64,000 nt of DNA from Nageia nagi. Taxonomy: Eukaryota > Pinophyta. A program made the position numbers and the translations under genes. The first letter of the stretch is position 1. Every line of letters begins with the position of its first letter. Positions 45,558-54,175 of this stretch are shown piece by piece. The notes under the pieces were generated by a model, which made no database searches, was not told the DNA's origin, and worked only from the letters and a program-made list of their open reading frames with translations. The stretch is from assembly GCA_050084985.1 (NCBI GenBank), contig JBITNC010000002.1, positions 26,226,001 to 26,290,000 on the forward strand. Direction: 5' to 3'.

Positions 45558-46700
45558 TGTAATACCCCTAACTGATATTAAACCCTAGATGTGCAAATTT
45601 ATCCAAATCCAAACCCTAACTCAATTTAAAACCCCAATATTCAGCATATCATAATTTAATACAAGCCCGATATAGTAGATCACATGTGAAGTAAAAAACA
45701 CTAATCAGTCTAAATTGCAGATCACAGTAAATAATTTTTAAACTATTCAGATTACAATAATTCTGCAAACCCTAGCTTTATTTGAATGAAAGAAAAGCCA
45801 ATTACAATTGAGCACTGCTTGATCTATGAAATGGAAATAGATCAAAGCCAGCCCTACTAGCACAATACCACAATGTGTAGATCACACCTAAAACAATGAT
45901 GAAAACCCACAATGCTGAAGTAGACATCACAATCACTAAATGACTGAAGAAGAAATGCACCAAATCTGAAAATTAATTACAGCAAAGACTGGTCATCCCA
46001 TATATGATGATAAATTTGAAAACCTAGTACTGAAATAATGCCCAAAACCTTCAGTCCACAATATAAATCTCAAAATTTGAAAAGTAGATGTCAAGATGTT
46101 GTGATTAACCCTCCAACACTCTAAAATTCACTCCATAAGTTGGACATCCAAATAGAGGTGTTGTATTCTCAATGATGGCCGCCCAAATGCGGCTCTAAAA
46201 GTTTGATCAATGCTCCACAATTCTACAAACTCTGATTTGATCTTGACATCTGATCTGTATGATGCCCTAGAAACTTCAAACAATGAAGCACAAGTTTAAA
46301 CCTTGAAATGAGTTCACTCACTCTCAACCCATAGAAAAGGGTTCAGCCATTGTCTGCAAGGTTGGCCCAAGGGTTCAGCCCTTGGCTCTTCAACAAATGT
46401 TGGGTGCAACCCTAATTCGCAAAAGAATGAGTAAGGGTTTAGCCCTTCACTCTCAAAATCACAATATCCAAACTCAACATACTCAAAATGGAGCTTTCCA
46501 CTTCTTAAATAACCATGAGCTTCTAATTCTTCGTTGAGGTTTATGGAATCATTAAAATTTATTAAATTCACCTTATTACTCGTAAATAACCTTTTAAAAC
46601 ATAAAAATATTCCTAATACTTAAAGTCCCATTTCCACATGTGCTTAATTAAATTTTATAAAATAAAATTGAAAATGGGTATCCAAAAATGGGGACATTCA
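45558..46700 (+). mobile_element. Solo LTR inside the unrecognised locus
   Basis: The ends are TGTAATACCCC and GGGGACATTCA, imperfect inverted repeats. The flanks are AGAAA (45553-45557) and GGAAA (46701-46705), a 5 bp duplication with one mismatch. The strongest evidence is that removing the LTR and one duplication joins two coding-like pieces in frame (…AEITVKSIQK before, DVLSKTKETN after). No internal region, so it is a solo LTR. It carries degenerate CCCTTGGC/GGGTTCAGCC repeats near 46320-46450. Confidence 0.75.
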
Positions 46701-47424
46701 GGAAAGATGTCCTCAGCAAGACCAAGGAAACAAATAGCCTTAGAAAAAGAAAATAAGCGTTTAAAAGAACTCAAAGGAGTGCAAATCCTTGGAATGAATG
46801 TGATGAAGTTTGATTGAGAGCTCCATAGGGAATGGTAATGCATAAGTTTACGGGTAAATTCATCGGGGAAACACTGATGTTATTCACAACTGTGTACAAA
46901 CATTATCATCATGCTTCTATTGTACAATAAAGTGCATGATAACAAAGAAATTAAAAGATTACATGATCAGGCAATAACCTTAAAAAAGAAGAAGGCTCAA
47001 AAGCTTGTGATAAGCTCATAATGCATCAGAGTCTCCTAGTTGACATTGAAGCCAGAGTAGCAAGAGTCATGGACATTTATGACCTTGAGACAAATGAAAT
47101 GAGACTTTGATTTGATTCAGTTAGTTACAGCAAATGATAAAGATAACACGATCTTGAGAGTTGAGAAAACTCAGGTTATACGATATCTGGAAACCCATCT
47201 TTTGGTAGAGGATGTTAACGTCTTCGACTCAGGTATCTAATTCTAGCCTGTAGTTAACATCATATCGTGGCAATGAGACTTCAACACACGTCTTAGTAAT
47301 GTGACGAAGACTTATACATCAACAGATTCTCAGAGGCTATCTATCTGTCATGTTTGCCAAAAGGCTAGGGAATTCGCAGATAGCCCAGAAGAAGTCCTTG
47401 CCAACATCTCCAAAGTTGTGGGGT

Positions 47425-48000
47425 TGTAATGATCTTTCTTTTATTGTCTTGTGTTTATGGAAAAGTTGTATGGTGGGACCACCCAGGAGGGAGAAGGGTG
47501 TTGTTTATTTATTTTAAAAGTTGATGTTATGTTGCAATAAATTTTGTAATTCAGGATCAAAGGTTGATATAACTTAAAATGTCACTGTGACCTTTGATTC
47601 CGTAGAAGTAAGGAGATGTGTCATTACATGTCAGTTAGAATTTTGGTAATAACAGTTCAGCATTAGAACTAGGAAGTTGAAAAGATAGGGTAGTTCAAAA
47701 GTCAAGATTTTGCAACTTCCGGGCTATCTATAAATATGTAATAGGAGCTTGTGTAAAGGGCTCTACCTATGTTTCCATTATGTTTATCTTTTTGAATGCT
47801 TCTTTTCTTTAGAAGTAGATTTCAAGAATATTTCAGTGATCTATTTCTCTGGTTTAAGAATGTGTATTTCATGAGAACTTGGCCAGCTTAGTCATCTATA
47901 TTCTTAAGAGTATATTGTTATTTTTTGTAAGCTATATAGCATAATATGGGAATCTGAAAGATAATAAGTTCTATGGAATAGAGAATCACTATGTTATGTA
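47425..48000 (+). mobile_element. Possible 3' LTR following the unrecognised locus
   Basis: Starts TGTAATGATC just after a GTGGGGT tract where the coding-like text ends. A TATA-like CTATCTATAAATATG is about 305 bp inside (47727-47741). The right border is unknown, and the TATA region of the presumed 5' side (42638) is not clearly similar, so the pairing is unproven. Confidence 0.3.
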
Positions 48001-48928
48001 TGGGAAGTTGTGATGAAATGATCTTCTTCAACAGTTTAACAAGTTGTTAGTAGTTTAATTGTGGCAACATCTTACTTTCTCAAGTCTGAAGCAAGGAAAT
48101 TTTATGTTTGAAGAATCTCAATTTCATTATAATTATTTCATGTTATTTTTCGTATCAATCCAAGAGAAAGGGAGAGTTTAAAATTCATCTGTTGGTTTTA
48201 TCAATTTTCTTATAAGATCATTCTGAACAAAAAGACCCAAATCACAAGTTGGTTCTGCAGTTATTTTCTCTCGAATTATGAAATGGTGTCTTTTCATAAG
48301 TTATCAAATTCATTATACAGTTAACTTACGAGGATAGATGATGTTTGATGCAAGCAATACAACATTAAACAAACATTTTGAGAAATGATAAAGCTGTTGT
48401 GATGAGTTGAGACTCCTAGTGTGAAGAGATCTACATTACTATATTGACGACCACCTCATTAAAAAGGAGGATTGTTTAATCCCTTGTTGTCTCCTTTTCC
48501 CCTTTGCAAGAAAAAGTGGTTAATAGGCCTTTTTTTGTGAAAGTGTCTACTATGTCGCACCCAACAGGGTTTCATCGTAATACATCCTTCGTTCAAACCT
48601 CCTTGGTTGAGGGAGCTCGTAAGAGATAAAGAGACGACTCTCTTCAACGTACATGTTGCTCCAGAAGATGCCTCCAGGACACCCATGCCTCTCCGAGGAC
48701 TCACCAGATTTTATCCTTATCCTCCAACAACGATGCCATAGCCACAACCTATAGCGACCAATGAGCTCCCTTGCCAATTGCGCAATTGAGAGTGCTCACA
48801 TGCTCTCTCCTAGAGAGGTCTAGGATGGTTCCCCATTGACCGTTCTATGTGATGTCTCTTTCCTAGTTTAGGATTTTGACCCCCACTTTGTTTCGTTTTA
48901 GTTGGTTTATGTTATTTTATTTCTAGCT
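48001..48928. other. Unassigned sequence
   Basis: AT-rich to 48430, then a more GC-balanced part (48460-48850) with short reverse frames that read like a transposon remnant. No family recognised. Confidence 0.35.
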
Positions 48929-49295
48929 TTAGGATGGGCCTCTTAGGGGCCTGCCTTGCAATTTTACCACTCTTGTACATTCTAGTCCCATTGTCATCTT
49001 TTGGTCATTCATGGACATTAATATATTTTGTTTCTGTCTGTCAACATATAGATGACCATCACTTTCCAGCTGTGATATTGTAGCCATCAATATCACAAGA
49101 AAGCCTATCACGATTGGCATTTCTGTAGATGGCCATCTGATTAGCATTTCTGTTGTCATGATTTTGCTACCAAGAAGTGTAAAACTCAAAGCTTTATAAT
49201 CGATACAGATAAGTAGCCATGCACATTCATTTACTTGTACAAAACAAGAAAGCTTATAGGGCCAAGCAAACATCTCGAGACCAATTAGTTTTATG
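48929..49295 (-). repeat. Segment related (inverted) to 54060-54175
   Basis: The reverse complement around 49000-49060 contains TTAATGTCCATGAATGACCA followed by AAAG..G.CAATGGGACTAG, and the + strand at 54092-54140 has the same run with few changes. The deduced peptides MSMNDQKMTMGLE and MSSSDQKRSMGLA share a D-Q-K-x-x-M-G-L core. A reverse frame is open through this segment into the hAT end. Origin unknown; no known gene is claimed. Confidence 0.45.
49288..49295. repeat. hAT target-site duplication, left copy
   Basis: GTTTTATG, identical to the copy at 53235-53242. Removing the transposon and one copy rejoins CCAATTAGTTTTATG to CTTAAATCC. Confidence 0.9.
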
Positions 49296-49306
49296 CAGTG
49301 TTCCAC

Positions 49307-49640
49307 GGGGACGCATTCCCCCTCCTGGAGGAGCCGTTCCCGACGTTCCCACATTTTGGGAATGCGGGAACGCCTTGGGAAACGTTTCCCAGCCGTTCCC
49401 CTTTTGGGGGACGGCTGGGGGCCGTTCCCGAGACGGCTCCCGGGGAAGGGGGAACGTTCCCCAACCGTCCCCCTGATCGGGAACGGCCCGGGAACGGCTG
49501 GCCGTCCCCGGGAACGGCTGGCCGTCCCCGGGAACGGTTGGCCGTCCCCGGGAACGGCTGGCCGTCCCCGGGAACGGTTGGCCGTCCCTGGGAACGGCCG
49601 CCGTTCCCTGACCGTTCCCGGGGACGTCCAGCGTTCCCCG
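49307..49640. repeat. GC-rich subterminal region of the hAT with 20 bp repeats
   Basis: Five exact-length 20 bp tandem units at 49501-49600 (GCCGTCCCCGGGAACGG plus CTG, TTG or CCG) within a region dense in CCGTTCCC and GGGAACG. The unit centre CCCCGGGA is palindromic. In hAT elements subterminal repeats are transposase binding sites, and that role is inferred here. Many CpG sites remain, unusual in methylated plant repeats. Overlapping open frames on both strands here are produced by the stop-poor GC repeats. Confidence 0.8.
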
Positions 49641-49796
49641 CCCGGCTGGAGAGCTTAAAGCTAAAAAAAACAGGATTCACTTAAAAAAAAAGTTTTTAAA
49701 CCTCCTAGCATGGGTCCCACCTAACTTTGCACCCCCCTTAACCCTAAAAAGCTCCTCTAAAAGGCTAAAAGTGATTTTGTTATCATTTGTCTTTGT

Positions 49797-49945
49797 GTAG
49801 AGGAGAAAGACAGCAAAGAGGAAGAGAAAGACAGCAAACAGAAGAAAAAAAACAGCAGTGAGGAGAAAGAGCAAGGAGGGAGGAAGAGAAACATAGCAGT
49901 GAGGAGAAAGAGCAAGGAGGGAGGAAGAGAAACACAACAGTGTAG
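49797..49945. repeat. Purine-rich leader with a ~42 bp tandem duplication
   Basis: GAGGAGAAAGAGCAAGGAGG...AACA is present twice in a row (about 49860-49902 and 49903-49943) in a GA-rich stretch upstream of the transposase. It is probably the 5' untranslated region. The open reverse frames across it are not genes. Confidence 0.6.
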
Positions 49946-50130
49946 TGGAGAAAAGCCAAGGAGGAGAAGAAAATTACCTAGCATAGTCCAAGGTTTTTAA
50001 TTTTCTGTTTCTCATTCTCTACTTGTTTAGTTTAAATTTTAAACTTTACTTGTAGTTTAAAAAAAAAAAACAGTCCAAGATGAGTGATATTGAGGAAGAA
50101 AATCAAAGCTATGAGGTATAAACATCACAA

Positions 50131-52757
50131 ATGGGAGTTGAAAATGAGCAAGAAAACACATCAGTCTTTGATTGCCCATCCACAATGTTAAAACATTTTG
50201 CTAAAGGCCCATTTAATCGTAAAAAACCACTGTTACAGTTTGTCACAAACCTAGATGCTGGGAAAAAGATTGAAGGGGGAGCAAGAACTTATAAATGTCA
50301 CATTTGTAACTCCACATTTAAAGGGAGTTATACTAGGATTGAATCACATTTGACTGATAAACAAGGGGCAGGGGTGAGGGTTTGTAAAGAAATGAATAAA
50401 TTTATGTTTGCAGAAGCTAGTAGACTTGCACAAGAGGCTTACCTTAGGAATCATGGGCCGGCCATTCCTAAATCTACCCAAGCCTCCATTGTTTCCTCCT
50501 CCTCATCAGTTAGAGAAAAAGAAATTGGACTCTCTTCTAGCTTGCCAAGTCCTACATTCCCCTCCAAAAAAAGAGGAAATATAGCTGAAGCATTAAACTT
50601 GCAGCAGAAAGAGAGAGCTGATGATGCAGTGGGAAGATTATTTTATGCACATGCCTTGCCTTTTCATCTTGCACGCTCACCTTACTTGAGGGCAGCATTT
50701 GAAGAAGTAAGGTTGGCTGGACCTTCATATGTACTACCTGGCGAGACTAGACTCCGTACTTCTATTTTGGAGAAGCAGTATAGTAGATGCAGTTTGATGA
50801 TGTCGGAGATGAAGGCTACATGGGTGCGTAGTGGATGTTCCATTATTATGGATGGATGGACTGACATTCGTCAACGTCCACTCATCAATATAATGGTGTC
50901 ATGTTCAGAGGGTCCTTATTTTCTTCGAGCTGTTGATTGCTCGGGAAAAAAAAAGGATGCAGAGTTCCAGTTCCTCCTGTTGAAGGAGGCTATTGAGGAG
51001 GTTGGATCCTCCAATGTTGTCCAGGTAATCACTTTACTAAGTTTAAATTTTAAAACTTTAAACTTTACTTTTAGTTTTCTAATTTATTTTTTGACATTTG
51101 TTGTAAAAATGCCAAATGGCAAACTGTAACGTTTTAATTTTTTTTGTACAGATAATTACAGATGCAGCCTTGGTTTGCAAGTGTGCAGGAAAATTGATAG
51201 AGGGCACTTACAGGCATATTTTTTGGACCCCATGTTGCGTTCATGCATTGAATAATGCATTGAAGGAAATTGGGAAAATAGATTGGGTGAAGAATGTTGT
51301 TGCAGAAGTGAGAGACTTGCAAATGTTTATTTGCAACCATCATACCTCATTGGCCCTCTTTCGCTCCTTCTCAAAGGAGTTTCTTAAACCTGCAGATACG
51401 AGATATGCCACTTATTTCATCCTATTGCAAAGGATGATTGAGGTGCAGGAGTCACTACAATCCATGGTAGTTTGTGTAGAATGGAAGAGGTGGCCAGAAT
51501 CTCAAACACAGGAGGGAAAAAGACTTAGAGATAAAGTCTTGGATGAGAATTGGTGGACTGAAGCCAGGTAACAAAGTTTGAAAGTTTCACTATTGTAGTT
51601 TGAATTTCAAGTTGGATTGGTCATTAGGTAATTGTTCAATTAGATTTAACTTTCTAAGTTTTTTACCTCTTTTTTTTTTTGAATGTAGGTACATTGTATC
51701 TTTTATTTCCCCAGTTTTTGAAGTGATAAGGTATGCCGATACGGATTCTCCTAATTTAGGAGAGATATACGAGACCTTCGATAGCATGCTTGGGGAAATG
51801 AAAAGAATAATTAATGCCAAAGATCCTTCTTTTTATGAAGGCCATATTAGACCCATCATAGAGAAGAGGTAACAAAAACAAATGTTGATTGTTAACTTTA
51901 GAGTTTAGTTTCAATTTGGTTTGTTAACTTTTGTCTTTAAGTTTATTAAATTATTTTTTTTAACTTTTTGTAGGTGGAATAAAATGAATACCCCTCTCCA
52001 TATGGCTGCCCATGTGTTGAACCCAAAATGGTATGCACCAAAGATTGGGAAAATGGCACCTAATGATGATGTTGAGTTGAAAGATGGGTTCATGAACTTC
52101 CTTGCCAAGATGTTTTCACGAGAGGATGGTCGTATAGTTAGAGAGGAGTTTGTAAAATTTGTGAAACTTAAGGGTCCTCGTTTTAGCAGGCAAGAGTGCA
52201 AGGAGGATAGGGCTAACATTGCCCAAACTGATCCCATTGGATGGTGGGAGCTATATGGAGATGATGCTCCACACTTGAAGCATCTTGCGATTAGGCTCCT
52301 TTCCCAGGTTAGTAGATGCCATTGCCATGCCATTAAGTATTGTACTATGCTCCTTTCTCACATAATCAAAAATGAAAAATCTAATTTGAATGATTGTTTG
52401 TAGGTGGGTAGTTCATCTGCTGCGGAGAGAAATTGGTCTACCTATGGCTTCATCCATAGTCTGCGAAGGAATAGACTTACTTCTCGTAGAGCAGAGAAGT
52501 TAGTTGCAGTGCATAGCTCTCTTCGCCTTAGCGAGAGAGTTACGCCAGAGTATAGAGCTAGTCCAGCTGCACATTGGGACATTGATCCAGTGGAGGCAGG
52601 CCAACTTGAGGTTGATGATGATGAGGCTGATGAGTCGATGTTTGGATTGCCATTGCATACTCTTCATTTGGATGATGAGAGCATATCGTCAGATAGCTCA
52701 ATAGATGAGGAGGATATGGATGCACAACCATTAGCACATGAGCCTATAGATCCATAG
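50131..52757 (+). CDS. hAT transposase, five exons, 725 residues
   Basis: It excises and inserts the transposon in the nucleus. Exons 50131-51024, 51152-51567, 51689-51868, 51974-52307 and 52404-52757 (stop TAG) are joined by GT-AG introns of 94-127 bp, and the frame is open throughout. The N-terminus has a BED-type zinc finger (CHICNSTFKG, then H in 'RIESHL' and C in 'VRVC', residues about 50-90). A DUF659-like catalytic part follows, with 'IIMDGWTD' at residue ~245 and 'WTPCCVHALNNALKEI' in exon 2. The C-terminal hAT dimerisation region has 'DPIGWWELYGDDAPHLKHLA' in exon 4 and 'SSSAAERNWSTYGFIH' in exon 5. An acidic tail ends it. An in-frame ATG at 50080 is cut off by a TAA at 50119, so 50131 is the first usable start. 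No disabling mutation was seen. Confidence 0.9.
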
Positions 52758-53234
52758 ACTATAGTGGTTATTTAATATTTTGGCATTTTCATTTTGTTAT
52801 TCAAACACTTATTCGTATTCCGTATTCGACATATTGATGTCCCATCTATGTATTTCATTCAGTCTTTCAGACCTATGGGCTATGGCCTATGACATTATGA
52901 TTGTGTTATCAGATTTACAGTTTAGTGGTTTACCCTTGGGCTTTTTTAATTTGATGGGCTATGAAGTTGAATTTCTAATTGAGTAATTTCGATTCCGTGT
53001 TTTTAATTTGTAATTTTGTATACATCATACATAATTAAATTTGATAATATGATCATTCATCATAATAAAAATGAATTGGAAATGATACTCTTAAAAATCT
53101 AATAATTTTTACTAGTATTATGTTTGTCGTTCCCTAGCCGTTCCCTGTCGTTCCCCAAAAGACCCTATTTTTTCCCCGCTGTTCCCGGATACGCGTTCCC
53201 CCGTATCCCCGTTCCCCAGGCGTGTGGAACACTG

Positions 53235-53242
53235 GTTTTATG
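53235..53242. repeat. hAT target-site duplication, right copy
   Basis: GTTTTATG, directly after the right terminal inverted repeat. Confidence 0.9.
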
Positions 53243-54060
53243 CTTAAATCCTTTGAAAATCACACAATATAGATTGTTGTACATTCACTGTATACAATTA
53301 TACATGATTTGGGAACACCCTGCTATGGCAATTGTGCTTATCAGAAAATTAATGTAAAGAGGTTTGGACACTTCCTGGGTCTTTTAGGAAATCAATATAA
53401 CTGCAATATTGAATCATTGGATGCAAAGAATTCAAGTTATAATAATTACAATACAGAAATAAAAGATTTTCAGGTTACAAAGGATTTTCACACTGAATTT
53501 TAGGTTGAATCCTTCTCGTCAAAGAATCACATAGTTCTAGCTGGAATTAGAATGTATGGTGTTTGGCTTACTTAATGGATTGTCATGTATTATATACAAG
53601 TAGATGAAATACAAAAGAGTTATGATGCATAACAAAATGACTCCAGGGTTGCAATGGGTGTACATACATTTGATGGTTCATTTCAGTTCTGGTTATTTCA
53701 TCTCTAGAGAAGCTGTTAAGTCCTGAACAGGTTACAAAGGGTCTTAATACCGGATTTTTGGTTGAATCCTTCCCATTAAAGAATCACATAGTTCTTGCTA
53801 GAACTAGAATGTATGGTATTTAACTTGCTTACTTGATTCGTATTTATTATAGATAAGTTGATGAAAGACAAAAGCGTAATGATGCCTCATGAGATGTCTG
53901 CTGGCTTGCAATGTGTGTACATTGTAGATGCATTTCATGTTTCAATCACGTACTGGCTATTTCTTCTTATGAGAAGCTTCCTTTGCAAGAATATTTCTTT
54001 ACATTATTCTTGGGTATAAGTGCAGGTTGCAATAATTGTGTTCTGGTTGCATGCAAACGA
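53243..54060. repeat. ~258 bp tandem duplication
   Basis: Two copies begin CAGGTTACAAAGG at about 53472 and 53730 and share GGTTGAATCC, AGAATCACATAGTTCT and AGAATGTATGGT, up to a shared ending near GAGAAGC (about 53710 and 53975). They are moderately diverged. No gene seen. Confidence 0.6.
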
Positions 54061-54175
54061 GAACTCATCCAAGAATCAGAAAGAAAGAAATTAATGTCGT
54101 CGAGTGACCAAAAGCGGTCAATGGGACTAGCATATGTACAGTCATGTTCAAATAACCAACAAAGCCCTTAGTGGG
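54061..54175 (+). repeat. Segment related (inverted) to 48929-49060
   Basis: Contains AGAAATTAATGTCGTCGAGT, GACCAAAAGCGGTCAATGGG and ACTAG, matching the reverse strand near 49000. The frame NNCVLVACKRELIQESERKK continues through LMSSSDQKRSMGLA to a stop at 54169. An AG acceptor-like site precedes it at 54025, but the phase does not fit exon j, so I do not call it an exon of the host gene. Confidence 0.4.

Larger units (their letters stand above)
42732..47428 (+). pseudogene. Unrecognised gene-like locus, probably part of an LTR element
   Basis: After a TATA-like site, ATG at 42732 opens MRPKQRKK, followed by a possible donor (AAAAAG/GTAAGC, 42757) and an acceptor TTTTGTAG at 43412. Coding-like text then runs to 47428 with several frame changes: 'NTQEDLTKIGFKLVKDGHIE' from 43413, a 216-codon open frame (43993-44643), an acidic/serine part to about 44970, a lysine-rich part to about 45240 ('KTPKKKKPKK'), and a coiled-coil-like end. 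A solo LTR (45558-46700) interrupts it; the reading resumes on the other side. The text ends '...ANISKVVGL' and a stop next to a TGTAATG LTR-like start at 47425. No reverse transcriptase, integrase, protease or zinc knuckle is seen. The product suggests a nuclear protein of unknown family. Stops and frameshifts show this copy is dead. Confidence 0.5.
49296..53234 (+). mobile_element. Complete hAT DNA transposon, 3.94 kb
   Basis: Terminal inverted repeats CAGTGTTCCAC (49296-49306) and GTGGAACACTG (53224-53234) are perfect over 11 bp. The flanks carry a perfect 8 bp duplication GTTTTATG (49288-49295 and 53235-53242). Between them are GC-rich subterminal repeats on the left, a purine-rich leader, a five-exon transposase gene, and GTTCCC-rich subterminal sequence on the right (53130-53220). 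All parts needed for an autonomous element are present, so it may be recently active. Confidence 0.93.

Noticed and set aside
49291-49684. Long overlapping open frames on both strands (121-129 codons)
   Set aside because: They follow from the stop-poor, GC-rich 20 bp repeats at the hAT end. The products are R/P/G repeats with no domain.
49677-49984. Reverse frames rich in L, F and S
   Set aside because: Antisense of the purine-rich leader of the transposase. Composition artefact.
54025-54171. Possible next exon of the coiled-coil gene
   Set aside because: An AG precedes an open frame, but its phase does not complete the split codon of exon j, and the same sequence occurs inverted at 49 kb.
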